A DNA stretch of 61,523 nucleotides from CAYZXT01 sp964482515 (GTDB taxonomy: Bacteria; Elusimicrobiota; Elusimicrobia; FEN-1173): positions 1-61,523 of the forward strand of contig CAYZXT010000013.1 of the NCBI GenBank assembly GCA_964482515.1. The letters are read 5' to 3'. Shown in pieces: positions 41,820 through 50,582 of this stretch. Made by a program: the position numbers and the translations under genes. The notes below the pieces were generated by a model. The model was not told the origin of the DNA and searched no databases. It saw nothing but the letters and a program-made list of their open reading frames with translations. Numbering within the stretch: the stretch's first letter is position 1; each line of letters begins with the position of its first letter.

Positions 41820-44653
41820 GCCAGCTCCTTGGCTTTTGCTACCACTTTGTAATCAACACCCGAAAGAGCGCCGGTCTTTTTCATCTGCTTTGATCCGAAG
41901 TGCGCCGCTCCGCATTCGATCTTCCGCCGTTCATCCGGTCGCAAGCTATCCTTCCAATTATCGCCCTTTGTTTCCGAGACAAGATAGAGCAAAGGCCCAT
42001 CAATCGGTTGTCCATGAGCGTCCCGCTCTTCCATGACAATGGCCCAGTCCGGCGTATAATCGCCCACCGGCGTGGGGACGGTGAACCACTTGGGGAGCTT
42101 GAGATAAAGCTTCACGTTGTCCATGCTCTCAAGCTCTTGGACGAATTTCCCTTCCACGCTTTGCTTTGGGTCGGAGGCGATGGAATCCACAATCACGTGG
42201 TCATAAACGGAATGTTCCGCCGGGATGAGATATTCCTTCCAGCTTTCAATGTCCGTTTCAAGCTTGGTCATTTCATACCATTGATTGATCTTTTCGTATT
42301 GAATCCCATGCACCAAATGGTCAGCCAGTCTCTCTTTGATGATCCCCACGGCTATGGTGGCGAACTCTTGCGGGTTATCAATGGCCGCTTTCGCCTGTTT
42401 TGTGCGTTTAATGATGGATAAGAGCGTGGCGCGGGTCAATCGGACGGGCGGGGAAGCGTGTTCAAGCAAATGGGTCATGATCTCCACTAAATTCGGCAAG
42501 GGATAGCGTCCGGCCAAGCTTACGGCGGTTTTTGCCGCGCTCATTTGCAAGGCATGGAAAGCCTCTTCAGCCACATCCACGCGGGCGCGGGTTATGGCGA
42601 TGCGCGGCGGTCGAATGTCCGCCGCGTCAAGAGCGCCCACCACATCGTCCACCAACTTTTCCGTGTCGATCTTCACTTGGTAACGGGTTTTATGTTTGAT
42701 CCGTTCCCAAAGTTCCTTAAATTCCGGCTTCATCGTGAATTGCTTGCGAAGCTTGGAGGCTCCACGTTGCCGGGCGTTGGCGGGTTTGGGTGGCAAGCCT
42801 TCCACGCCGTAGTCCTTTTGGATTTCCTGTTGAAGCCCGGCCACATACCCTTCATAACTTTCATTTGCCACGACGGTGAGGACGTTCACCCGCTCATCCC
42901 GCACGCGGTCCCCGGATTGATTCACAGCCAGCCGGACGCCGCGCCCGATTTCCTGCCGCTTCTTGATTTCGGAGGCTGTTTGGTTCAAAGTGCAGATTTG
43001 GAAAACGTTGGGATTGTCCCATCCTTCCCGCAATGCTGAATGGGAGAAGATGAAACAGACTTGTTTTTTCCTTCGCGCGGTATCATCATCTTTAGCGTCC
43101 GGGAAGGAAAGCAAAATCTCTTTGTCTTTCATGATGAGGTCATAGGCTTCTTCATCTTCGCGGCTTTTTCCCGTCGAAGAATCCTGAACCTCCACCGCGC
43201 CGCCCTTCCGGCGCTTTTGGGCGAAGTAGGACGCTTGAACGGATACAGGCCGTATGTCTTTCCAAGCCTTATATCGCGGGTCTAACTTCAATTCGTTAAA
43301 GGCTTTGTAAAAAAGTTGGCGGATTAACCCATTCTCCGGCGCGTAGTTGTCCACACGGTCAATGAAAAATAAAGACAAAACTTTTACGCCCACGCCCATC
43401 TTCTCAAGCTTTTCCTGTTTTCGGAAATGCTCTTCAACGGTATAGCGGATTTGAGCGTCGAAAATCGCTTCCTTGTTGGCCCCTTGGGTTTCGTTCACTT
43501 GAATTTCCAAATCATTGGTGAAACGGACAATCCCGTCCCCGGCGTCAATCACGTCCACGTCAAATCCGGCATATTCAGTCCGGCCCGTGATCTTCTCAAG
43601 GGAATCGCCGGGCTTTATCGTGACGATTTGCTCTTTCACCGTTTCATCCGCCATGAGTTTGTGAACCGCCACGCGGGCGATGATCTTGGTTTTTGCGGCG
43701 CGGATTTCCTCCAGCCGTAAAAACGCCTGGTTAGCGTCATTTTCTTGAATGACGGAAGCCACTTCGATTTTTTTAACCAATCCTTGGCGGTAGGCTTCGT
43801 AAGGAGATAATTTGTAAATCACGTTGTAAGGATTGCGATGGGTGGCGCTGTAGCGCAGGGCAAAAAGCGGGTCCAAGGCGGACAGGGCTTTGATCCGCAA
43901 TTCGCTTTCCATGTTTTGCGGTTCATCCAAAATCAGGATGGGCCGGGCGGCTTGCACCAAATGAATGGGCGTTTCGCCTTGCAAGCGGTCCGTGGTTTGA
44001 TGGATGACGTTGGAAGCCTTGTTGAAAGAGTCTATGGTCATGACCATAAACTCCACGCTACTGGAAAGCGCGAACTGCCGCACTTGGGAAAGATTGTCCG
44101 AATCGTAAACGTAAAAGCGGTATGGGGTATTGTCGAAAAGTTCCTTCAAGTGGGCGTCCGTCACTTGCAGGGTTTTCAGGACGCCTTCCCGAATGGCCAC
44201 GGACGGGACCACGATAATGTATTTGCGGAACCCATAGCGCCGGAATAGCTCCAAGGCCGTCCGAAGATAGACGTAGGTTTTACCCGTGCCCGTTTCCATC
44301 TCTACGGAGAAGTTGGGGAACTTGGCGGACTTTTGGCCCGAAGCCTTTTCAATGGTTTCTTCGATGAACTCCAAGGCTTTGTCCGGCGAAAGATCGTTTT
44401 TTGTTTGGACGGCCCGAAGGTTGGCAAGAAGTTTTTCTTCGTTCAATGTGAGCCGGTTGGGGATAGCGCCGGGGAAGGATTGCGTGAATTGGAGTTGCCC
44501 TTTCTTCGGTGTGACAAGCAGGGAGCCTTGGGCTTCGCCGAACTCTTGAAGGCCCGCCACGTCGGCCATTCTTTCTTGGCCCACAAACAAGTCCGCCACG
44601 GCTTCCACCGCGCGGATTTGGTATTCCTGGTTGGCGTCGAATTTGAATTGCAT
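41816..44653 (-). CDS. Type III restriction enzyme, Res subunit
   Basis: 945 aa, normal length. SF2 helicase motifs: Walker A METGTGKT (after the Q-region), motif II as LDEPQ in LILDEPQNME, and motif VI in the QEIGRGVRL segment. A C-terminal PD-ExK endonuclease is present: TPDWAIV with LVSETKG. In complex with Mod it uses ATP to signal between inversely oriented sites and cuts about 25 bases from one of them. All catalytic motifs appear intact. Starts on the stop codon of the small membrane protein gene. Confidence 0.95.
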   Translation of the reverse strand: MQFKFDANQEYQIRAVEAVADLFVGQERMADVAGLQEFGEAQGSLLVTPKKGQLQFTQSFPGAIPNRLTLNEEKLLANLRAVQTKNDLSPDKALEFIEETIEKASGQKSAKFPNFSVEMETGTGKTYVYLRTALELFRRYGFRKYIIVVPSVAIREGVLKTLQVTDAHLKELFDNTPYRFYVYDSDNLSQVRQFALSSSVEFMVMTIDSFNKASNVIHQTTDRLQGETPIHLVQAARPILILDEPQNMESELRIKALSALDPLFALRYSATHRNPYNVIYKLSPYEAYRQGLVKKIEVASVIQENDANQAFLRLEEIRAAKTKIIARVAVHKLMADETVKEQIVTIKPGDSLEKITGRTEYAGFDVDVIDAGDGIVRFTNDLEIQVNETQGANKEAIFDAQIRYTVEEHFRKQEKLEKMGVGVKVLSLFFIDRVDNYAPENGLIRQLFYKAFNELKLDPRYKAWKDIRPVSVQASYFAQKRRKGGAVEVQDSSTGKSREDEEAYDLIMKDKEILLSFPDAKDDDTARRKKQVCFIFSHSALREGWDNPNVFQICTLNQTASEIKKRQEIGRGVRLAVNQSGDRVRDERVNVLTVVANESYEGYVAGLQQEIQKDYGVEGLPPKPANARQRGASKLRKQFTMKPEFKELWERIKHKTRYQVKIDTEKLVDDVVGALDAADIRPPRIAITRARVDVAEEAFHALQMSAAKTAVSLAGRYPLPNLVEIMTHLLEHASPPVRLTRATLLSIIKRTKQAKAAIDNPQEFATIAVGIIKERLADHLVHGIQYEKINQWYEMTKLETDIESWKEYLIPAEHSVYDHVIVDSIASDPKQSVEGKFVQELESMDNVKLYLKLPKWFTVPTPVGDYTPDWAIVMEERDAHGQPIDGPLLYLVSETKGDNWKDSLRPDERRKIECGAAHFGSKQMKKTGALSGVDYKVVAKAKELA

Positions 44654-45156
44654 TATAAAGGGATTTTTATTTTATTCTGCCTGCGAAAGAACTCATTCAC
44701 ATTAGATTTCATAAGTTCCTCATTTTGTTGGCTCACTTCTCGAATAGCGACGGCGTAACGGGGGTTAACAGTCTTTGCCAGCTTATCAATGGTCGTCTTG
44801 AGTGATGCCGCTCGATCCTTCTCCGTCTTGAATTGAAGGCTAAAGAGCGCCATCAAAATGTCCGAGCATTCAGGTATATTGTCTTCCTTGCGAAGTTCAT
44901 CAGCTATGCGCCAACGAATGTCGTCAAAATTTCGAGCAATTTCCTTGCTGATTGTTTCTCCCTTTGTTTCAGCCGATACAATCCAGAAATGCCAAACATT
45001 CAAATCCAGCAACCTCATATATATTTGGAATCGGCTGGATTCCAACCTGGTTTTCTTGTCGCTCCATCGTTGAAATAGAATTGTGCTGGCGGACCCCATG
45101 AGCGCTCCTAAAAGACCGCTAAGTAGTTCAGTCATCAGATAGTTTTTAACCGGCAT
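44653..45156 (-). CDS. Small membrane-anchored protein between mod and res
   Basis: 167 aa. One N-terminal transmembrane helix (about 10-28; LLSGLLGALMGSASTILF) and then a charged helical cytoplasmic domain with conserved-looking Trp/His residues (NVWHFWIVSAETKGE). No family recognised. It overlaps mod by 22 bases and its stop codon shares a base with the res start, so the three are coupled. A membrane protein between mod and res is not usual. It might anchor the complex at the membrane where DNA enters, or act as a phage sensor or effector. Confidence 0.75.
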   Translation of the reverse strand: MPVKNYLMTELLSGLLGALMGSASTILFQRWSDKKTRLESSRFQIYMRLLDLNVWHFWIVSAETKGETISKEIARNFDDIRWRIADELRKEDNIPECSDILMALFSLQFKTEKDRAASLKTTIDKLAKTVNPRYAVAIREVSQQNEELMKSNVNEFFRRQNKIKIPL

Positions 45157-47024
45157 TGAAGGGCCAAGTTGGCGGCGGTTTCATCATCCAAGGCCGCGTC
45201 ACGGCAGATGAAAAGATCATCCTTCTTTAAGTTCAAAGGCTTGAGCGCGGCAAGCTTGATTTTGTTTTCCAAGCAGATCAAGAAAGACTGGTCCTTATCG
45301 GGGTCCGTCACGCGCTGGACGGTGAGGCCCTTGGCGTCTTTCACCGGCTCAATGCTGGACGTGAGGCTGAATCCTTCCTTCACGGTCACTTCCCAAATCA
45401 AGGCTTCGGGTTTCCAGCCGGGCTTGAGCGGGTCCGTAAAAAGCTCCATTGCCTTGGCATAGGCTTCCGGGGTTTTATCATCCACGCCTGTCCAGGGTTT
45501 GTAATGGGATTCCGCCAGCTTGAAAACTTTGAAGCCCAAATCCTCCGGCGTTTCTCGATCCTTCAAAGCAAGCTCGCCGGCCTTTTCCTTTTTCATCTTG
45601 GCGATGACGCGACGGATACGCTCCTTACCGATTTCGGCAATCGTTTTTAAGTTTTCAGAATAAGCTACGGAGTTTTTAGGACAAGGCTCAGGGAACTGAA
45701 TTAAAACAAACTGCCGATTCCCGGAATCTATACGATTCAGTTCAAGAACGCTGTGGGCAGTAGTAGCAGATCCGGCAAAAAAATCGACAATAATATCATT
45801 CGTTTCAGGGGAAGTAGCCAACTCCATCATTCTTCGGATTAATAGAGAAGGTTTAGGAGTATCAAAAACTTTGTTCTCAAAAAGTTCTTTTATCTCTGAA
45901 TTAGCATCATCAGTGTGACCAGCAAACTCATGACCCCAAAAATTTATAGGGGTCATTCCTTGGCGGACTTCAGAAAGAAATGTTTTGATATCGGGAACAG
46001 GATTTGTCCCTTCCTTTCCCCACCACAGCCTATTTTCTTTCAAAAGGCGTTCATACACATTTTTTTCGTAACGCCATGCCTTCTTTTCCGGAAAGGTTTT
46101 CTTGCGCGTTTGTGGATTTATGATCTCATAGCACAGATTTGGCCTTTTAGAAGGGGGAACTTGATTCAAAAACGGAGTTGGCTTCCAAGGTCCGCGCGGG
46201 TCATTATCTGGATTGGAATAGCGTTTATTGGCTTCCTCATCTCGTTCAAATAGATTTGGTTTAAATTCATAACTGCGTGCAAAAACAAGAACGTGGTCAA
46301 TAACAGACGTAAAATTATCAGTATTGTTGCTACGGGTATATCGTTTTTGCCATTCAATTTCGGTAACGAAGTTTTCTTCCCCAAAAATTTCATTCATAAG
46401 AATACGTAAATTATGAACTTCATGATCATCGATGCTTACAAAAATCACTCCATCCTCTCGGAGAAGCTGTCTTGCTAAGAATAGACGCGGATACATCATG
46501 GTCAGCCACGCAGAGTGATAGCGCCCGCCACTTTCGGGGTTACTGGTGAGAAGATTGCCTTCACTGTCTTTCTGCCCGGTAAGCTTTAAGTAGGTGTCCA
46601 GCGGGTCGGCGAAGTTATCCGGGTAAACAAAATCATTGCCCGTGTTGTAGGGCGGGTCAATGTAGATCATCTTCACCCGTCCGAAGTAGGGCTTGTAGAG
46701 AAGTTTCAGCACTTCCAGGTTGTCGCCTTCGATGAAAAGGTTTTGGGTAGTGTCGAAATTGATGGATTCTTTAGGCGCGGGTGTAAGCGTGGCCCGGCTT
46801 GGCGTCTGAAGAATCCGAATGGCGTCCCGCTTGCCCGCCCAAGAGAAAGAATACCGTTCTGGCCCATTGTCCACCGCGTCCCCAAGGGCGGCGCGGAGCT
46901 TGTCGAAGTCCACGCCTTTTTCCGTCACGGCTTCGGGAAAAAGGGATTTCAGTTGCTCAATGCTCCCATCTAAAACCTTTCCGGCTTCCCGCTCCACTTT
47001 CTCAATCTTGGGTTTGCGGCTCAT
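45135..47024 (-). CDS. Type III DNA methyltransferase, Mod subunit
   Basis: 629 aa. Beta-class N6-adenine methyltransferase with motif IV DPPYNTGNDFVY and motif I DFFAGSATTAHSVLELN. The region between them (about 230-400), visibly more AT-rich, is the target-recognition domain; such sequence often is exchanged between strains. Mod methylates one strand of an asymmetric site and recruits Res. Overlaps the upstream XRE gene by 4 bases (ATGA). No phase-variable repeat tract was seen. Confidence 0.95.
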   Translation of the reverse strand: MSRKPKIEKVEREAGKVLDGSIEQLKSLFPEAVTEKGVDFDKLRAALGDAVDNGPERYSFSWAGKRDAIRILQTPSRATLTPAPKESINFDTTQNLFIEGDNLEVLKLLYKPYFGRVKMIYIDPPYNTGNDFVYPDNFADPLDTYLKLTGQKDSEGNLLTSNPESGGRYHSAWLTMMYPRLFLARQLLREDGVIFVSIDDHEVHNLRILMNEIFGEENFVTEIEWQKRYTRSNNTDNFTSVIDHVLVFARSYEFKPNLFERDEEANKRYSNPDNDPRGPWKPTPFLNQVPPSKRPNLCYEIINPQTRKKTFPEKKAWRYEKNVYERLLKENRLWWGKEGTNPVPDIKTFLSEVRQGMTPINFWGHEFAGHTDDANSEIKELFENKVFDTPKPSLLIRRMMELATSPETNDIIVDFFAGSATTAHSVLELNRIDSGNRQFVLIQFPEPCPKNSVAYSENLKTIAEIGKERIRRVIAKMKKEKAGELALKDRETPEDLGFKVFKLAESHYKPWTGVDDKTPEAYAKAMELFTDPLKPGWKPEALIWEVTVKEGFSLTSSIEPVKDAKGLTVQRVTDPDKDQSFLICLENKIKLAALKPLNLKKDDLFICRDAALDDETAANLALQCRLKTI

Positions 47025-47203
47025 TTCTTGCGCCCCTTCTTCAATAGTTTTTCGATGTGATAGGCTTGGATTTTATTCGGCTTGATATGGCGGTTCAACC
47101 AGCGGTTGACGGTGGCGAAAGCCACGCCCAGCGTGTCGGCCAAGGCTTGCTGGGTGATCCTGTTTTCCAGACGGTAAGTTTCAAGACGGTCTATAATATC
47201 CAT
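47021..47203 (-). CDS. Small XRE-type regulator at the head of the R-M operon
   Basis: 60 aa. A single helix-turn-helix (RITQQALADTLGVAFATVNRWL) with a basic C-terminus. Its stop overlaps the Mod start. The start region on this strand contains ATGTTATACAT, a short palindrome beside a possible -10 (TTATAC), so it may act as an autoregulated controller (C-protein-like) that delays restriction after entry into a new host. It lies 18 bases after the tyrosine recombinase stop. Confidence 0.83.
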   Translation of the reverse strand: MDIIDRLETYRLENRITQQALADTLGVAFATVNRWLNRHIKPNKIQAYHIEKLLKKGRKK

Positions 47204-47221
47204 ATGACGATGTATAACATA

Positions 47222-48310
47222 TTATGAAAGAGATAAGACAAGCTTTTTTAACTTCTCGATCTTGTCCACGTTTTCGCCTTCATGCCCCGGCGTGAAGTTC
47301 AACCCTTGTATGATCGAGGCCAGCCGGTCAGGGGGAAAGTTGGCGTAGGCGGATAAGCTGGTTGCGACGTGTTCATGTCCGAAATTTTGGCTTATGGCCT
47401 TGATCTCTTCCCCGTTTTTGCAGGACTTGAAGGCCAAATCAAAAGCCAGGTGGCGGAATGTGTGCGGGGGGAAGTAGTGAAGCCCGGCGGCGCACGCCCG
47501 GCGCTTAAAAATCTTCCGCATCGGGCTTGTGTTACGCCAAAAGGCGCGTTCCACCTCCGTGGAAGTCTCAAAGGATATTCCATCCGGCCCTTGCGCGTTT
47601 TTCGACCGGGGAAACATGGGGTCTGCGGAACCGAAGCCCTTTCCCTTAAGGTGCTTAACCCACTCCAAGACATAGCCCAACAACCCTTTATGGAATGGCA
47701 GTATGTTTGTCGGGATATATTTTGAGAATTTGGTCGCCACGCCCAAAACAGGGTTTTGAGTTATCAAAAGGGTGTTTTCATCGAAGCATCCTATGGGCAG
47801 GGTGGAGACGGCGTGATCCCTCATGCCGCTTAAAAGAGTGAAACTGATTAGCGCCCGGTCCCGCAAATCAATTTCTGTCACGGGTTGGATGGATTCCGCC
47901 AGATTCACCACGTAATCCAAGGGCGGAAAATTGCGTTGGACACGTTGGGCGGCCATGCGGTCTTCTTTCTCCGTTACGCTTAAATAATCCACGATGGTGG
48001 GATTGATCCGGCTTTTGTAGCCGGGTTGCCAGGCCAGCCACTCAAAGAAGACGCGAAGATTTTTCAGGTAGGTGCAGTAAGTAATCCCCGAAATCGGCTT
48101 GCCCCGGAACTCCCTCTTGGAAAGCCACGCTTTAAATTCAATGGCCCTGTCCGGGTTATAAAGGCCCAAGTCTTCGTTACGGCTGAAATCCTGATAAAGC
48201 AAGACGGCCTTTTCCACCGCGCTTACGGTGGCATCACACCGCTTCTTGGCGTGTTTCAGGTAGCGAAAAAAAGCCCGTTTGATCCTTTCATTCTTAGCGT
48301 TCAGTTTCAT
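47222..48310 (-). CDS. Tyrosine recombinase / phage-type integrase
   Basis: 362 aa from the ATG at 48310 with GGAGAGG upstream; a longer form to 48352 would begin in leader sequence. The core-binding SAM-like domain (about 10-115) is followed by the catalytic domain with Arg in LSGMRDHAVSTL, HTFRHLAFDLA (HxxR), a second His in FGHEHVATS and the probable nucleophile in LSAYANF. Two unrelated recombinases in one 11-kb element suggest either modular integration functions or dimer resolution. The 5' region overlaps a structured RNA locus. Confidence 0.88.
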   Translation of the reverse strand: MKLNAKNERIKRAFFRYLKHAKKRCDATVSAVEKAVLLYQDFSRNEDLGLYNPDRAIEFKAWLSKREFRGKPISGITYCTYLKNLRVFFEWLAWQPGYKSRINPTIVDYLSVTEKEDRMAAQRVQRNFPPLDYVVNLAESIQPVTEIDLRDRALISFTLLSGMRDHAVSTLPIGCFDENTLLITQNPVLGVATKFSKYIPTNILPFHKGLLGYVLEWVKHLKGKGFGSADPMFPRSKNAQGPDGISFETSTEVERAFWRNTSPMRKIFKRRACAAGLHYFPPHTFRHLAFDLAFKSCKNGEEIKAISQNFGHEHVATSLSAYANFPPDRLASIIQGLNFTPGHEGENVDKIEKLKKLVLSLS

Positions 48311-48345
48311 AGAAACACCTCTCCGTATAGCCGATTGAGGGCGCA

Positions 48346-48374
48346 TTGACAAAGGCGGCTCCCAGTTTTATACT
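48346..48374 (+). promoter_or_regulatory. Sigma70 promoter of the non-coding RNA
   Basis: TTGACA (48346-48351), exactly 17 bp, TATACT (48369-48374). Nearly consensus. It points opposite to the flanking genes, and no plausible coding frame follows. Confidence 0.8.
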
Positions 48375-48380
48375 TGAAAT

Positions 48381-48512
48381 AGGCGGTGTGACTCCCTCCC
48401 TGGGCAATTGAAGCCCAGTTGACTGGAGCCACGCCGTTTTTAGGCCCGCTGTAGGCTTGGTGTCTACGGTCCTTCGGGACCGTCGCCCAAGACGGCACCA
48501 GCGGGTTTTTAT
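48381..48512 (+). ncRNA. Structured non-coding RNA with own promoter and terminator
   Basis: About 130 nt. Domain 1: a 12-bp stem with one mismatch (CGGTGTGACTCC 48384-48395 with GGAGCCACGCCG 48425-48436) encloses a perfect CTGGGC/GCCCAG hairpin (48400-48418) and ends in T5. Domain 2: CCCGCTG/CAGCGGG (48445-48451 with 48499-48505) encloses CTTGG/CCAAG and ACGGTCC-TTCG-GGACCGT, a 7-bp stem with a UUCG tetraloop, and ends in T5. A strong promoter lies upstream. It is antisense to the leader of the tyrosine recombinase. Could be an antisense regulator, a phage- or satellite-type RNA, or, read from the other strand, a leader element. Not matched to a known family. Confidence 0.72.
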
Positions 48513-49055
48513 TTATACTTCCTGCTTATCGTCCACTTCCAAGACTGCTTCTCTTACTAAGTCAACATTAACGGAAGGTGATTCACCCCCAATTATTGAT
48601 CCCGCTTGTTCCGTTGCTTTGGCGGCTAAATCCGGGAATTGAAACCCGATTTTCTTATCAGATGTGAAAGCAATCATCTTTTGCCCGCACGCTTCGCATA
48701 CGCCATAAACATACACTTGGCGGGCTTCCCGCCCCATTCTCCGGCCCGCATCGGTAGCTGTGAGCGTGCCCGGCTTTGGACGCCGGGCCAATCGGCAACG
48801 GGGACAAAAGAACTCCCCCGGCGCAAGGGGATGACGCCTTTTCGCCACGTGACCGGAGAGAAACGTCCGCACATCATACCCCATGACCAAAATCGGCCGC
48901 TTATGATCGTCCAAGACTTTCATCCCTTCCCTATGCCAACGCTGAACCGTCCCGACATGCTTGTTATAAACTTCTGCCACTTCCTCTAAGGAGTAGGCCC
49001 GGTGGGATTTGATAAGGCGCGGGTTATACGTGTGTTTGCGCTTGGGCTTGGGCAT
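48513..49055 (-). CDS. MerR/HTH_17-like protein with zinc ribbon
   Basis: 180 aa from the ATG at 49055. The N-terminal HTH (about 15-60: YSLEEVAEVYNKHVGTVQRWHREG) is like excisionase/MerR-type binders. A C-x2-C pair (FFCPRC) and a later one (CEACGQK) form a zinc ribbon. The acidic C-terminal tail is unassigned. Overlaps the preceding small gene by 32 bases. Probably a regulator or recombination directionality factor of the element. Confidence 0.7.
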   Translation of the reverse strand: MPKPKRKHTYNPRLIKSHRAYSLEEVAEVYNKHVGTVQRWHREGMKVLDDHKRPILVMGYDVRTFLSGHVAKRRHPLAPGEFFCPRCRLARRPKPGTLTATDAGRRMGREARQVYVYGVCEACGQKMIAFTSDKKIGFQFPDLAAKATEQAGSIIGGESPSVNVDLVREAVLEVDDKQEV

Positions 49056-49266
49056 CTTTGCGGTCCAACCGTTCCAGGAACTCAAATAACCCGGTCATGT
49101 TTTCAATGATTTGCCGGGCTTCTTCATCGGAAATGGGATGGCCCGCATAGGGTTCCCATACCCGCTTTGTTTTTTCTAAAAGGGCGACGGAATAGGGGGA
49201 TTTACCAAGCTGTTTCCGGGCTTGGCTTCCGTCGGAAATTGAAGTAAATTGCCGTGTGGCATCCAT
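49024..49266 (-). CDS. Small hypothetical protein of the element
   Basis: 80 aa. Largely helical and charged, with no motif recognised (SPYSVALLEKTKRVWEP, then DEEARQIIENMTGLFEFLERL). Overlaps the next gene, which supports it being real. Possibly a small regulator or antitoxin-like protein. Confidence 0.6.
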   Translation of the reverse strand: MDATRQFTSISDGSQARKQLGKSPYSVALLEKTKRVWEPYAGHPISDEEARQIIENMTGLFEFLERLDRKDAQAQAQTHV

Positions 49267-49344
49267 ACCGACAAGATGCCACGGAATGCCATTTCTTGTC
49301 GCGGGTGTGGGTATCTAAGGGTATGTAAGGGGTTTAGTGGAAGA

Positions 49345-50130
49345 TTATTTTGAGGCAGGCGACTTCAATGTGATGCGCAACCAGCCTTTTCCCATTGCTT
49401 CAAGGTCGGATCTTTTAAGCGGATTGCGAAACATAATACTGTCCTTAGAAATATTAAAAAAAGCATTCCTTAAGTCTCCAATGAAACCGAGATTCTCAAC
49501 GATCTTATGCAGGGATTTAGCGGGTTCGTTTCCCCCAAGCTTTCCGGCCAACTCTTGAATTGTAATTGTTCGATTGGGATTTTTACTTATGAATCCAAAT
49601 ACATTGTCGTTTTCGCTATCAAACTCCGTTTTTGCGATTATAATTTTGTTAAGCAATACTTCACGAGTAGGAGTGTATTCTACAACGTAGATAATCTCAT
49701 CGTTCACCGAAGAATTAGGCTTAGGATCGGCAGAACCGGTTTCTTTCTTAACAGAAATTTCTTGTTTTGATTCGATGAGTTCGGCTACTTCTTCAAAAAC
49801 CTCATAGTAAAAAGATTCGTCAACCTCAATTCTAATCCGGCCGAGTTCAGGATTATCAATCATTGATCCTAAAATGGATTCTTCTTTGTTGAAATCCCGA
49901 ATAGCTCCCGATTTTTTTAACATATAAAGTGCTTCATATCGAAACCGGCTTGTGTTCCTAATGGTGGGAATTATGTCTGTTGAGTGACCGAACTGAATAT
50001 AGATTTTAATGTGAGGCCAATTCCTATCTTTGTGGCTGTCCTGAATATCAAGAAGGGTAATCCAAATCTTATGGAGATCGAATCGCGATAATTTTTTAAG
50101 ATCAATGGGATTATTCGGGTCAGGGGGCAT
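49345..50130 (-). CDS. Hypothetical protein, possible winged-helix
   Basis: 261 aa. AT-rich. N-terminal 110 residues unassigned; a middle low-complexity linker (SVKKETGSADPKPNSS); the C-terminal 110 residues contain ISKNPNRTITIQELAGKLGG..SLHKIVENLGFIGDLRNAFF, which looks like a winged-helix DNA-binding fold. Divergent from the sigma-like gene across an AT-rich promoter region that includes TATAAT-like sequences. Candidate regulator of the element. Confidence 0.65.
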   Translation of the reverse strand: MPPDPNNPIDLKKLSRFDLHKIWITLLDIQDSHKDRNWPHIKIYIQFGHSTDIIPTIRNTSRFRYEALYMLKKSGAIRDFNKEESILGSMIDNPELGRIRIEVDESFYYEVFEEVAELIESKQEISVKKETGSADPKPNSSVNDEIIYVVEYTPTREVLLNKIIIAKTEFDSENDNVFGFISKNPNRTITIQELAGKLGGNEPAKSLHKIVENLGFIGDLRNAFFNISKDSIMFRNPLKRSDLEAMGKGWLRITLKSPASK

Positions 50131-50180
50131 AGGCCATAATTATAATATGCCATATCAGTTTCGTGTAAATTACATTGCCA

Positions 50181-50582
50181 ATGTGGAACGCTTACAAAGA
50201 GATTACTCAAAAATACCCTAAGCTTTCTTTGCTCAAAGAAAGATTATTGATTTCAAAAGCAAAGAAGGGTTCCAAAGCTTCGGCGAATGAGCTTGTCTTG
50301 CGCCACGTGGGTTTTGTGATGTTTCGGCTTCGGAGGAAAGTCTTCCCAACCCTTCTTCATCGGCATGGGGAGGATTTACTTTCGGCGGCGCTTCCGATTC
50401 TATATCAAAAAATCCAAGCTTACGATCTTCGCTATAGGGACAAAAAAGGGCGTCCGAAGCCCGTTAAATTCTCAAGCTACCTATGGAAGCGGATAGATGG
50501 ATTTATCATCGACTCAATCAAGAAGGAACGGCTGAAAGAGCGGATGGAACTATCCGGGCTTGAGTTCTCGACGGAAATTTAG
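50181..50582 (+). CDS. Sigma-factor-like protein (region 2 only)
   Basis: 133 aa from ATG 50181. AKKGSKASANELVLRHVGFVMF, GEDLLSAALPILYQKIQAYD and VKFSSYLWKRIDGFIIDSIKK follow the pattern of sigma70 region 1.2-2.4 (core-binding helix and -10 recognition). No region 3 or 4 follows. Might be a diverged sigma factor, an anti-sigma mimic, or a phage-type late regulator. It is the only gene of the element on this strand, next to the right boundary. Start uncertain, with no good ribosome binding site. Confidence 0.6.
   Translation: MWNAYKEITQKYPKLSLLKERLLISKAKKGSKASANELVLRHVGFVMFRLRRKVFPTLLHRHGEDLLSAALPILYQKIQAYDLRYRDKKGRPKPVKFSSYLWKRIDGFIIDSIKKERLKERMELSGLEFSTEI

Noticed and set aside
48307..48498. 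A 63-codon minus-strand frame over the structured RNA locus
   Set aside because: It runs through the hairpins, lacks a ribosome binding site, and its amino acids show no protein-like pattern.
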